This document shows, piece after piece, positions 1-9,448 of a stretch of 64,000 bases of DNA; position 1 is the stretch's first letter, and each line of letters begins with the position of its first letter. Origin of the DNA: Acidobacteriota bacterium. GTDB lineage: Bacteria > Acidobacteriota > Vicinamibacteria > Marinacidobacterales > Marinacidobacteraceae. The position numbers and the translations under genes are program-made. The stretch spans positions 1 to 64,000 of the forward strand of contig JAJEIY010000074.1 of NCBI GenBank assembly GCA_022828085.1. The letters run 5' to 3'. The notes under the pieces are model-generated. The model searched no databases. It was not told the DNA's origin and saw nothing but the letters and a program-made list of their open reading frames with translations.

Positions 1-252
1 CCGCACCCGGCGAAGATCAGAACAAGACACACAAACGTAGTGCCAAGCTGCCGGCGCCCGTTCTTCTAACAGGCGACCTGTCAACGGCTTGCAGATCCCG
101 ATACGTCCAAAGTGGCGAAGTCGGGTTCAGACCGGCATCGCGGCCCAAGGCCGCGAAACTCCCACCGTTGCTCCGCTGCATGGCGTCGCGCCATTCCGTG
201 TGGCGCTGCGCCGCGAGGCGACAGGCGATGGGAGTTCGCCCGCTGCGCGGGC

Positions 253-346
253 GATGCCGGTGTGAACACCGGCGCTCCTGGGGCACATGGCGCTGGGAGT
301 TTCGTCCACCGGTGGCGGACGATGCCGCTCCAAAGAGCGGCGCTCC
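253..346. repeat. Two REP-like hairpins of the GATGCC-stem-GGCGCTCC family
   Basis: gatgccggtgtgaacaccggcgctcc (253-278) and gatgccgctccaaagagcggcgctcc (321-346). Confidence 0.75.
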
Positions 347-365
347 TTGCACTCCGCTCCGCGCC

Positions 366-2564
366 CTACTTCTCCCGTTCCTGGCGCGGCTGCGCGCCCC
401 GTTCCGCTTCGGTAACTCGGGTCAATGCTTCCTCGACCTGCGGTTGCTCCGCGTCCAGCGCCAGCGACCGCTGGAACACCTCCCGGGCGCCCTCGAAGTC
501 GGAGACCTGGAAGCGGGCGAGTCCCAGCAGGTTGAGGCTCCGGGTGTCCGGGTTCTCCAGCAGGATGGCCCGCGCGAGCAGGTCTTCCGCTTCTTCGTAG
601 CGGGCGAGGTGGAAGTACGCCTCTCCGAGCACCCGGAGCAGGCCGTAGCGGTCCTGGACATGCTCGTACACCGGCTCGAGCAACTCCACGACCCTCGCCG
701 GATTGCCCGCCTCGACCTCGAGCTGGGCAAGGAGTTCCCGCGCGCGTCCGAGACGGGGCGCCATGGCGACCGCCCGCTCGACCACCGGCCGGGCTTCGTC
801 CTTCCGTTCGAGCGCCATCAACTGCTCGGCGACGGCAAGGCTGGTGAAGCCGGGGTTCTCCGGACCGAACGGAAGCATGGTGCCGTGGAAGCCCGCTTCG
901 AGCAGGTCTCCCCGGGGAGATACCGAGAACTCCGCCCGGCGTGAAGACAGCGTGCCCCCGGCCCGGTCGAGCAACTCCGCCTGAAGTTCGTAGCGGCCCG
1001 CTCCGATATCCAGAAGCGAGAAGTCGAGGGCTACGAGGCCCGTCGCCGCGTCCGGCTCCGCCGGCAGGTCGCTCGTGTAGATCACGTCGCCGTCGCTCAG
1101 CGGTTCGCGGCTCACGATCCGGAAACGGACGGATGCGCCGTCGGGCGCGCTTTCGGGCGCCACCGCGGCGACGAAATTGTCGCCCACCGTGTACACCGCC
1201 TGCGGATTCGGCACCACGCCCGAGAAGCCGAGCCGGAATGGGCGGTACTGTGCCCGGCCGGCCTCGATGCGCCGTCCGAGGACCAGATCGCTGAGGCGCG
1301 GGGTGCCGTCGCGGGGAGGCACGCTGACGTCCGTTTCCACCAGGGTGTAGCTCTTCGCGCAGTCCTCTTCGTCCCGCGAGCCGCACGCCCGGTTCCGGAG
1401 CACGATCCGGATCGTGTGATCCCCCGGGATCAGGGGCAGCACGCCGGACCAGGAGAAGGGGCGCTGCAGGGTCCCGCGGGCCTGTTCGTCGGTCAGGGAG
1501 ACGAAGGACTCCTTCCGGAACTCGGTCACCACCTGTTCCGGATCGTCGCGGAGGACGGCTTCGACGGTGCCGATGAACGAGGTGTCGTAGCTGCCGCGAT
1601 CCTCGTTGCGGATGAAGGCGGTGTACTGGGCGTCCACCTGGACCACCCAGTGCAGGAAGGAGGCGTTCTCGGGACCGGGAAGCACCGCCACCGCCCCGTA
1701 CCCGGGCACGTAGGTGAACAGGTAGTCGGCCTCGATGGCGCCTCGTTCGAAGTCGAGCCGGTCGGCGTAGCTGTCATCCAGCCCCCGGAACGGCACCTCG
1801 TGGATGTCCCCGAGCAAGGACAGCGAGCCGAACGGCACCGCCTGGAACCGGGTGATGTCCTGCTCGTCGGTGCGGAAGGACATGGCGGCGTTCGCGATCT
1901 CGGGGTCGAACTCGTAGAGGATTTCGTAGGCGCGCTCCACCTCGTCCCGGAAGTCGCGCCGCTCCGGCTGGTAGCCGGTCAGGAGCGCCGTTGGTCCGTC
2001 CGATATGGGGTCGTAGAGCTGCAACTCCCCGACTCCGTGGCGCCTCCAGAAGAGCAGGTAGAAGAAGGCGGGAAGCCCGAACCGCTTCAACTCCGAGTTG
2101 TTGTAGAACCAGAGTTCGGTCGGGTAGATCTCGTCGCGGGCCTCGTAGTTCTGGATGGAACGGGGCGGCCCGAGCAGAATGTAGTAGCGGCCGCGGTCGG
2201 TCTGCCAGCCCTCGCGGAAGGTCGAGCGGCCGAACCAGTTGTTCACGTAGTCGAGCCGTTCGTAGTGCTCGATCTGGAACTCGTTCTCCGGCGTGGAGGG
2301 GTTGTGGTCGCGTTTGCGCCAGAAGGCGTCTCGAAACGCGTTGCGCTGGGTTTCGGAGGTCAGGTTCAGGAACACGCGCTTCTCGCGATCCGTGATGAGG
2401 TAGGGCACCTCTTCCTCGAACCACAGCCGCCAAGGCTCCGGGAGAGCGGCGATCCTTTCCTTCTCGCTGAGTTCCTCCTGGGCTGCTGCGGGAACGACCG
2501 CGAAGAGGCCGACAACGACGAGCGCCGCAAGGCGTGGCGAAACTCCAGCGAACTTCGAGAACAT
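366..2564 (-). CDS. GWxTD domain-containing protein with C-terminal TPR-like repeats
   Basis: ORF on minus strand; start chosen at MFSKFAGVSPRL (signal-peptide-like); GWxTD-type region (GWQTDRGRYYILLGPP) and TPR-like C-terminus. Confidence 0.85.
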   Translation of the reverse strand: MFSKFAGVSPRLAALVVVGLFAVVPAAAQEELSEKERIAALPEPWRLWFEEEVPYLITDREKRVFLNLTSETQRNAFRDAFWRKRDHNPSTPENEFQIEHYERLDYVNNWFGRSTFREGWQTDRGRYYILLGPPRSIQNYEARDEIYPTELWFYNNSELKRFGLPAFFYLLFWRRHGVGELQLYDPISDGPTALLTGYQPERRDFRDEVERAYEILYEFDPEIANAAMSFRTDEQDITRFQAVPFGSLSLLGDIHEVPFRGLDDSYADRLDFERGAIEADYLFTYVPGYGAVAVLPGPENASFLHWVVQVDAQYTAFIRNEDRGSYDTSFIGTVEAVLRDDPEQVVTEFRKESFVSLTDEQARGTLQRPFSWSGVLPLIPGDHTIRIVLRNRACGSRDEEDCAKSYTLVETDVSVPPRDGTPRLSDLVLGRRIEAGRAQYRPFRLGFSGVVPNPQAVYTVGDNFVAAVAPESAPDGASVRFRIVSREPLSDGDVIYTSDLPAEPDAATGLVALDFSLLDIGAGRYELQAELLDRAGGTLSSRRAEFSVSPRGDLLEAGFHGTMLPFGPENPGFTSLAVAEQLMALERKDEARPVVERAVAMAPRLGRARELLAQLEVEAGNPARVVELLEPVYEHVQDRYGLLRVLGEAYFHLARYEEAEDLLARAILLENPDTRSLNLLGLARFQVSDFEGAREVFQRSLALDAEQPQVEEALTRVTEAERGAQPRQEREK

Positions 2565-2695
2565 TGCCGGTTCATGGTAGTGCCCGCGAAACCGGCGCGC
2601 AAAGCGGCAAGAGCGAACCCGTCCCGCAACAGCCCGCCGTCTTCGGGACTCCGCGGCCCGCAATGCGGTCTTGCGATAATTCGGCCGCTGAACCC

Positions 2696-4231
2696 ATGAG
2701 AACCGGACGGGAGGCGCCCTGCCGCCGCCATCTCGCTGGAGCAGCCCTGCTCCTCGTCTCCGTCCTCGCGGCGGCCGCCGGCGCCCAGACGGATCCTCTC
2801 GTCATCGCCCGGGAACTCGTCGAAGAGGGACGCATCGAGGAAGCGGTCCCGCATCTCGAGCGGGCGCGGAGCGCCGATCCCACGAATCCGCAGGCACTCT
2901 GGATGCTCGCGGTGGCCCGGCTGCGGCTCGGCGATTTCCCGGAGGCCGCGGCCCTTGCCGAAGAGTTCGGCCGGCTGGTTCCGGAAAACACGACGGGACC
3001 GCTGCTCCGCGCGGGCGCGTTGACCGCCCTCGGGCGGTTTCCCGAAGCCGAAGCCGCCCTCCGCGAGGTCCTGGCGCTCGATCCCCGGCACCCCGAGGCG
3101 CGCCGGGACCTGGCCGTCCTGCTCGGCAGGATGGGAGAACGGGAGGAAGCGATTCGACGTTTGGAGGAGCTTCGGAGCGAGTATCCGGGACGACCCGAGG
3201 TGCTGGCGCCCCTCGGCGTGCTCCTGGTGCAGGCCGGGCGCAGGCCGGAGGGGATTTCGGCGCTGCAGCAGGCGGCGCAGGCGAATCCCGATTCCTTCGA
3301 GGCGCGTCACCATCTGGGCGCGCTCTACTCGGAACTCGGACAGTACGAGATGGCCGAACCCCATCTGGCCGCCGCGCTGAGGCTCCAGCCGGGCAATCCC
3401 GGCACGCTGTTCGAGACCTGCCTCCTGCGTTCGCGGGAGGAGCGGCTCGAGGAGGCCCGGGAGGCGTGCGGCGAAGCCGCCCGGACAGCTCCCGAGAACG
3501 CGGAGGCGCAGTTTGCGAACGGCGACGTCCTGCACTACCTCCAGCAGGGAGAGGAAGCGGAGCGGGCCTACCGGGAGGCGATCCGACTGGACCCGCACCA
3601 CTCCGGGGCCCGGTTCCGCCTCGGCCTGCTGCTCCACGAGGCGGGCCGCAGCAGCGAGGCGATCCCGGTGCTGACGCCGGCGGTCGATGAGGCCGGCGCC
3701 GCCCCGGACCCGGAGCAACTCGCGGGCGGTTTGACGACGCTCGGGCAGGCTCTGGCGGCCGTCGACGATCCGGACGAAGCCGCCCGGCGGCTGGAAGCGG
3801 CCATCGCGGCCGCCCCCACCCTGCCGGAACCCCACCTCCACCTCGGGAACCTGCTCGCGCGAAGCGGCGATCCCGCCCGGGCGGAGAGGGGCCGCGGACA
3901 CCTCCGGCGATTCGCCGATCTCCGGCAGTTCTCCGATCGGACGAACGAACTGAAGGCGATGGTCAACGCGAACCCGGGCGCCCGCGAGCCCAAGACGGCG
4001 CTGATCGCCCATCTCATCGTCGGGGGAGCGCCCGGCCTCGCGGTCGAGGAATCCGGCCGGCTGCTGACCCTGGCTGCCGCGGAACCCGTGCACCACCTGC
4101 TCTACGCCGAGTCGCTGGCCGCGAGCGGCCGGCCGGAGGAGGCACTCGGCGTGCTCGAAGCCGCGCTCTCAGACTGGCCGGACAACGTCGAACTCCGGGA
4201 AGCGGCGGCGCGCCTCGGCCGGAACCGGTGA
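2696..4231 (+). CDS. Tetratricopeptide repeat protein (secreted)
   Basis: Repeated TPR helices (ADPTNPQALWMLAVARLRLGDF...); start chosen at MRTGREAPCRRH; overlaps the next gene's GTG start. Confidence 0.85.
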   Translation: MRTGREAPCRRHLAGAALLLVSVLAAAAGAQTDPLVIARELVEEGRIEEAVPHLERARSADPTNPQALWMLAVARLRLGDFPEAAALAEEFGRLVPENTTGPLLRAGALTALGRFPEAEAALREVLALDPRHPEARRDLAVLLGRMGEREEAIRRLEELRSEYPGRPEVLAPLGVLLVQAGRRPEGISALQQAAQANPDSFEARHHLGALYSELGQYEMAEPHLAAALRLQPGNPGTLFETCLLRSREERLEEAREACGEAARTAPENAEAQFANGDVLHYLQQGEEAERAYREAIRLDPHHSGARFRLGLLLHEAGRSSEAIPVLTPAVDEAGAAPDPEQLAGGLTTLGQALAAVDDPDEAARRLEAAIAAAPTLPEPHLHLGNLLARSGDPARAERGRGHLRRFADLRQFSDRTNELKAMVNANPGAREPKTALIAHLIVGGAPGLAVEESGRLLTLAAAEPVHHLLYAESLAASGRPEEALGVLEAALSDWPDNVELREAAARLGRNR

Positions 4232-5928
4232 CAGTCGGGCGGGCACGCGGCCGGCGGAGAGCCCCCGCCGCGCTCGCGGCCCTCTTCCTCCTGCCGGGAC
4301 CGGCCGGCTTCAGCGCCGCCGGCAGCCAGATCCGTCTCGAGGAAGTGACCGGAGCCAGCGGAATCGACTACCGGAACGTGAGCGGAGAGCCGGAAAAGCG
4401 GTTCATCGTCTCGTCCCTGGGGGCGGGCGCCGGCCTGCTCGACTATGACCAGGACGGCGACCTGGACCTCTACCTCGTCAACGGCGCCCCGCTGGAAGAC
4501 CGGACCCCCGGCCCCGGACTGCCGAACCGGCTCTTCCGGAACGAGGGGGGATTCCGGTTCACGGACCAGACCGAGGCCGCGGGCGTCGACGACACCGGCT
4601 GGGGGTACGGAGTCGCGGCGGCGGATGTCGACAACGACGGCTTTCCGGATCTCTACGTCACGAATCTGGGCGAAAACGTCCTCTACCGAAACCGGGGTGA
4701 CGGCACCTTCGCGCGCGTTCCCGCCGCCGGCGGCGCTTCGCACCCCGGTTACTCCACCTCCGCCGCCTTCCTCGACGCCGAGAACGACGGCCACCTGGAC
4801 CTGGTGGTGCTGGGCTACACCGAGGATTCCATCGAGTCCCTCCCGCTCCCGGGCGCCGGGGCGAGCTGCGTCTGGTTCGGACTGCCGGTCTTTTGCGGTC
4901 CCTCGGGGCTGATTCCGGCGGAAGACGGGTTCTTCCGCAACCGGGGAGACGGGACGTTCGAGGACTTCACCGCAGGATCGGGGATTGGCGCCGCCGAACC
5001 CGGCTACGGATTGGGCGTGGTAGCGGGAGACCTGGACGCGGACGGGGACACCGACTTCTACGTCGCGAACGATTCGGTGCCGAACCACCTCTTCGTCAAT
5101 GACGGCCACGGGAGGTTCAGCGAGCAGGCGCTGCTCTCCGGGACCGCCTACAACGTGGACGGCCTCGCCCAGGCGGGCATGGGGGTGGATGCCGGCGATT
5201 TCGACGAGGACGGCCAGCTCGATCTCTTCGTGACGAACTTCTCGCACGACACGAACACCGCCTACCGGAACGCGGGGAGCGGTTTCTTCGAAGACAGCAC
5301 CACCCGGAACGAGCTGCGGATGCCGGGCTGGTTCTATCTCGGCTGGGGGACCCGGTTCACCGATCTGGACGCCGACGGGTGGCTCGATCTCTTCGTCGCC
5401 AACGGGCACGTCTACCCGGACGCGGAGGCTGCCGGAAGCGGCACGCGCTACCTGATGAAGAACCAGGTCTTCCGGAACCAGGGCGGCGGGACGTTTCTCG
5501 AAGAAGCGTGGGACGGGCCGGAACGCTCCAGCCGGGGGGTCGCCTTCGGGGACCTCGACGGGGACGCGCTACCCGACCTGGTGGTCGTGAACGTGGATGA
5601 GGAAGCGGCGCTGTTCCGGAACGCGAGCCGGGGCCGCGGGGTCACCCTGCGGCTCGTGGGGACCCGCGCGCCGCGCGACGGGGCCGGGGCCAGGGTGGCG
5701 TTTTCCACCGCGGACGGAGTGCGGCGGGTCCGCGAAGCGCACCGCAGCGGAAGCTTCCTGTCGTCGAACGATCCGCGGGTGCAGCTCGGGGCCGGGGACG
5801 GCGAGACGGTTCTGGGCGTGGTTGCGCGCTGGCCGGGGGGTGGCACGGAGAGTCTCGGGGACCTCCGGGCGGACGGTCAGGTAGTCGTGGTGCGCGAAGG
5901 CGCGGGCGTGGTTGCAGTCCTGCGCTAG
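4228..5928 (+). CDS. CRTAC1 / ASPIC-UnbV family protein with FG-GAP/VCBS repeats
   Basis: Multiple DxDxDGxxD repeats (DYDQDGDLDLYLVNG) and C-terminal ASPIC/UnbV-like region; GTG start coupled to the upstream TPR gene. Confidence 0.88.
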   Translation: MTVGRARGRRRAPAALAALFLLPGPAGFSAAGSQIRLEEVTGASGIDYRNVSGEPEKRFIVSSLGAGAGLLDYDQDGDLDLYLVNGAPLEDRTPGPGLPNRLFRNEGGFRFTDQTEAAGVDDTGWGYGVAAADVDNDGFPDLYVTNLGENVLYRNRGDGTFARVPAAGGASHPGYSTSAAFLDAENDGHLDLVVLGYTEDSIESLPLPGAGASCVWFGLPVFCGPSGLIPAEDGFFRNRGDGTFEDFTAGSGIGAAEPGYGLGVVAGDLDADGDTDFYVANDSVPNHLFVNDGHGRFSEQALLSGTAYNVDGLAQAGMGVDAGDFDEDGQLDLFVTNFSHDTNTAYRNAGSGFFEDSTTRNELRMPGWFYLGWGTRFTDLDADGWLDLFVANGHVYPDAEAAGSGTRYLMKNQVFRNQGGGTFLEEAWDGPERSSRGVAFGDLDGDALPDLVVVNVDEEAALFRNASRGRGVTLRLVGTRAPRDGAGARVAFSTADGVRRVREAHRSGSFLSSNDPRVQLGAGDGETVLGVVARWPGGGTESLGDLRADGQVVVVREGAGVVAVLR

Positions 5929-6677
5929 GAAGCTCCGCCGACGCTCCACCACTCCCGCAGCCGGATCGGAGGCGATCCGCGGCGGCGCCAGAGCCGGAGC
6001 AGGTTCCGGTGGCCTGAGACGACGGAGTGCGGGCGGAAGTACTGGCTCTCGCCCGCGCGGCGCTCGTGGTGGCTCACTTCCACCTCGGCGAACCGGACGT
6101 CCCGGTCTCCGAGCGCGGCGAGGAATTCCACCACGGCGGTTCCGTCGTCGAAGGTCATCGAGGCCTCGACCCGCAGGTCGCGCCGGAACAGCCGGAAGTC
6201 ACAGTCCCAGTCCCTGAGCGGCGGCAGCCCGAACGTTCCCGCGATCACCCGATGGAAGCGGGGGCCAAGAAGCCGCCGCAGCGGTCCATCCGCCCGCTGC
6301 CGGCGAAAACCGTTCACCAACTGCACGTCGGGAGACAACGCGCCCAGCAGCCGGGTGAGCTCGGTGGGATCGAACTGGCCGTCACCGTCGGTATAGACGA
6401 CGAGAGGGAAGCGGGCAACAGCGAAGAGGTCCCGGAGGGTGGCGCCATAACCCCGGTTCCGCTCGTGCCGGAGCGTCCTCAGCTCCGGAATCTCCCCGGT
6501 CAGGCGCTCGAGGACTTCGGCGGTCTCATCCACACTCCCGTCATCCAGAATCAAGATCTCGAAATCGCCTCCAGTGCTTTCCAGCGCCGCCCGGGCCCGC
6601 CGGGCCACCCAGGCGATGGAGCCCGCGTCGTTGAAGGCCGGGAAACAGGCGCTCACGCCGCGGTCGTCGCTGGTCAT
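5925..6677 (-). CDS. Glycosyltransferase family 2
   Basis: ACFPAFNDAGSIAWV...ILDDGSVDETAEVLE...YTDGDGQFDPTEL motifs of GT2. Confidence 0.88.
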   Translation of the reverse strand: MTSDDRGVSACFPAFNDAGSIAWVARRARAALESTGGDFEILILDDGSVDETAEVLERLTGEIPELRTLRHERNRGYGATLRDLFAVARFPLVVYTDGDGQFDPTELTRLLGALSPDVQLVNGFRRQRADGPLRRLLGPRFHRVIAGTFGLPPLRDWDCDFRLFRRDLRVEASMTFDDGTAVVEFLAALGDRDVRFAEVEVSHHERRAGESQYFRPHSVVSGHRNLLRLWRRRGSPPIRLREWWSVGGAS

Positions 6678-6727
6678 TTCCGCTTCAGGAACCTCTTCCG
6701 GTCAGCGAAGATAGAACAGGAAGTCCC

Positions 6728-7456
6728 GTGGAACGACTCGCGCTGCACCGTTTCGCCTCGCCCTGGCTCCGCAACCAGCACGTGGCCCGCTACCGCTGGG
6801 CGGCCGGCTACGCGGCGGGGAAGCGGGTGCTCGATCTGGCGTCCGGCGCCGGCTACGGATCGGGTCTCCTCAACGCCGGGGACGCTCGGTGGGTCGTCTC
6901 GGCCGATCTTTCCGAGGAGGCGTTCCGGGAGGCCGAACTGCCCGCTTCCGGCGCCGGCGCGCTCCGCGGGGCCCTCGCGGACGCATCGCGCCTTCCCTTC
7001 CGGGACGCGAGCTTCGATCTCTACGCGTCCTTCGAGACGATCGAACACGTGGAGGACGACCGCGCGGTGGTCCGGGAGGCCCGGCGCGTGCTCGCTCCCG
7101 GAGGGATCTTCCTCTGTTCGACGCCGGAACGGGAGGTGATCAGCCCGGGCCGGACGCTCACCGACCGGCCCGACAATCCGTTCCACGTCCGCGAGTACGC
7201 CCGCGCCGAGTTCGAGGCGCTGCTGCGGACCGGGTTCGACCGCTTCGCCTGGTACGGCCAGACACCGGCTTCCGAGGGGCACAAGCTGCGACTGGGGGCG
7301 TTCGCGTCGGTCTCTCCCGTCCTGGCGCGCAAGCTGCACCAGGTACGCAACATCCTTCGCCTTCCCGGCGAGGGCGAGGCGCGGCATGCCCCCTACCCGC
7401 TCGCGGGCGCCGGCGGCTGGCCGGAGGTCCTGATCGCCGTCTGCGGACCCGTCTAG
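6728..7456 (+). CDS. Class I SAM-dependent methyltransferase
   Basis: VLDLASGAGYGSGLL motif I and DLYASFETIEHVEDD; Methyltransf_11-like. Confidence 0.87.
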   Translation: MERLALHRFASPWLRNQHVARYRWAAGYAAGKRVLDLASGAGYGSGLLNAGDARWVVSADLSEEAFREAELPASGAGALRGALADASRLPFRDASFDLYASFETIEHVEDDRAVVREARRVLAPGGIFLCSTPEREVISPGRTLTDRPDNPFHVREYARAEFEALLRTGFDRFAWYGQTPASEGHKLRLGAFASVSPVLARKLHQVRNILRLPGEGEARHAPYPLAGAGGWPEVLIAVCGPV

Positions 7457-8154
7457 CGGGCGACAACGGTCGCCGACTCGATGACGATCGGCGTCTCCGG
7501 CACGTCGTTGTGCCCGGCCCGGCTCACCACCCGGGAAGCTTCGATCTGGTCCACGGTTTCCATCCCCGAGATCACCATGCCGTAGACGGCGTAGCCCCAT
7601 CCCCTCGTGGTGGGTTCCGTGTGATCCAGCATGGCGTTGTCCTTCGTGTTGATGAAGAACTGCGAGGTCGCGCTGTGCGGATCCATGGTCCGCGCCATCG
7701 ACAGTGTGCCCCTCAGGTTCATGAGACCGTTCCGGGCCTCGTTCTCGATGGGGTCGCGGGTCTCCTTTTCCACCATCTCGGCGGTAAACCCGCCGCCCTG
7801 GATCACGAACCCGCGGACCACCCGGTGGAAGATGGTGCCGTCGTAGAAGCCGTCTTCCACGTACTGGAGGAAGTTCTCGACGGTCCGCGGCGCTTCGTTC
7901 GGGTACAGCTCGATGGTCAGGTCGCCGGCGCTCGTGCGCATCAGCACCGCGGACGGACCGGGCGTGGGCAGGTCGGACTCGGGATCGGTTGGAGGCATGG
8001 TGGTTTCCATCGGGGTCGTTTCGGCGGCGGGTTCGGACTCGGGCGAAACCGCATCGCCGCCACCTCCGCAGGCGGGGAGAAAGAGAGCGAGCGTCAGCGC
8101 CGCCCAGCGGTACAGGCGGTGCGCCGGAGTGGGAGAGATTGGAAGCGCAGTCAT
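7453..8154 (-). CDS. Peptidylprolyl isomerase, cyclophilin type, lipoprotein
   Basis: Lipobox LPACGGGG; cyclophilin motifs FHRVVRGFVIQGG and TSQFFINT. Confidence 0.92.
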   Translation of the reverse strand: MTALPISPTPAHRLYRWAALTLALFLPACGGGGDAVSPESEPAAETTPMETTMPPTDPESDLPTPGPSAVLMRTSAGDLTIELYPNEAPRTVENFLQYVEDGFYDGTIFHRVVRGFVIQGGGFTAEMVEKETRDPIENEARNGLMNLRGTLSMARTMDPHSATSQFFINTKDNAMLDHTEPTTRGWGYAVYGMVISGMETVDQIEASRVVSRAGHNDVPETPIVIESATVVAR

Positions 8155-8183
8155 GTCAGTCGGGGGAGAGAGGGTGGACCCGT

Positions 8184-8714
8184 TCAGGATGCCAGGGCGA
8201 GACGGGCCGGGGATTCCAGGGAGAGCAGCCAGAGCTTGGCGTCGAGGCCGCCGCCGTATCCGGTCAGCTTGTTGGACGCGCCGACGATCCGGTGGCACGG
8301 GATGACGAGCGGCAGGGGATTCGCGCCGTTCGCCGCGCCGACCGCCCGGCAGGCCGCAGGACTCCCCACCGCCCGGGCGATGTCCTGGTAGCTGGCGCGC
8401 GCGCCGTACGGCACGCTCGCCACCGCATCCAGGACAGCGTGCTGGAACGGGGTGCCGGTCCGGTGCAGCGGAATCGTGAACTCGCGGCGGTCGCCGGCAA
8501 GGTATTCGCGAATCTCGCGTGCGTAGAGGTCGTGTTCCCCGGGGGTTGCCGGGACTGCGGACCCGACGTTCCGCCCGCGCCAGGCCGCCGAAGCGCGGGA
8601 ACGGCGTTCGCCGCAGAACAGGATGGCCGCGAGACCGTGGTCGGTATTCAGCAATTCCAGGCGGCCGATCGCCGGAATTCCGGTCTCCAGGAAGGAGGCG
8701 CGGCACGTCAGCAT
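8184..8714 (-). CDS. ogt: Methylated-DNA--[protein]-cysteine S-methyltransferase
   Basis: PFQHAVLDAVASVPYGARASYQDIARAVG...NPLPLVIPCHRIVGA active-site PCHR motif. Confidence 0.93.
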   Translation of the reverse strand: MLTCRASFLETGIPAIGRLELLNTDHGLAAILFCGERRSRASAAWRGRNVGSAVPATPGEHDLYAREIREYLAGDRREFTIPLHRTGTPFQHAVLDAVASVPYGARASYQDIARAVGSPAACRAVGAANGANPLPLVIPCHRIVGASNKLTGYGGGLDAKLWLLSLESPARLALAS

Positions 8715-8791
8715 CGGCGCGGATTCTACCCGTCGGGAAGGGACGCGGGGCCGCTCATTCCTGGGGTAGGCTCGCTCCGCTCCCGCGTCGC

Positions 8792-9448
8792 ATGCCCACC
8801 GTCTCCGCCGTCCTCTTCGACTGGGACGGCACCCTGGTGGACAGCTTCGCCACCACCCGCTACGCCTCGCTTTCGGTGTTCGAGCATTTCGGAATCCGGA
8901 TGGACGAAGCGCGCTACCAGGCCACCTACCGGCCCGACTGGCACGAGACCTACCGGCAGCTCGGGATTCCGGAGAGCCGCTGGGGCGAAGCCGGCGCCAT
9001 CTGGAGCGAGAAGTACCTCGAGCGCAGCCACCTGGTGGATCTGTTGCCGCACGTCTCCGAGACCCTGGACGCCCTCGCGCGCCGGGAACTCCGGCTCGGG
9101 GTGGTCACGAGCGCCGACCGGCAGCGGTTTCACGAGGACCTCGACCGACTGGGACTTGCGGATCGCTTCGGAGCTCTGGTGGCTTTCGAGGACACGCGGA
9201 ACAAGAAGCCCCATCCCGAGGGACTTCTCCTCGCCCTTTCCCGGCTCGGTGTGGAGCCGCGGAACGCGCTCTACGTGGGGGACCGGCCGGAAGACGTCAC
9301 CATGGGAAAGAGCGCCGGCGCGCAGACCGCCGCCATCGTGAGCAACTTCAGTCACGAGGCGATGCTCCGGTCGGCGACCCCGGACGTGTTGCTGCCCACC
9401 ATCGGGGACCTCCCCGCCTTCCTGCTGGAAGCGGGCGCCGCACCATGA
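8792..9448 (+). CDS. HAD family hydrolase (phosphoglycolate phosphatase-like)
   Basis: VLFDWDGTLVDSF motif I; LYVGDRPEDVTMGKSAGAQTAAIVSNF. Confidence 0.9.
   Translation: MPTVSAVLFDWDGTLVDSFATTRYASLSVFEHFGIRMDEARYQATYRPDWHETYRQLGIPESRWGEAGAIWSEKYLERSHLVDLLPHVSETLDALARRELRLGVVTSADRQRFHEDLDRLGLADRFGALVAFEDTRNKKPHPEGLLLALSRLGVEPRNALYVGDRPEDVTMGKSAGAQTAAIVSNFSHEAMLRSATPDVLLPTIGDLPAFLLEAGAAP

Noticed and set aside
1-70. Possible minus-strand lipoprotein start (RRQLGTTFVCLVLIFAGCG) running off the left edge
   Set aside because: Lipobox-like sequence but no convincing start codon and only ~20 codons visible; insufficient to call.
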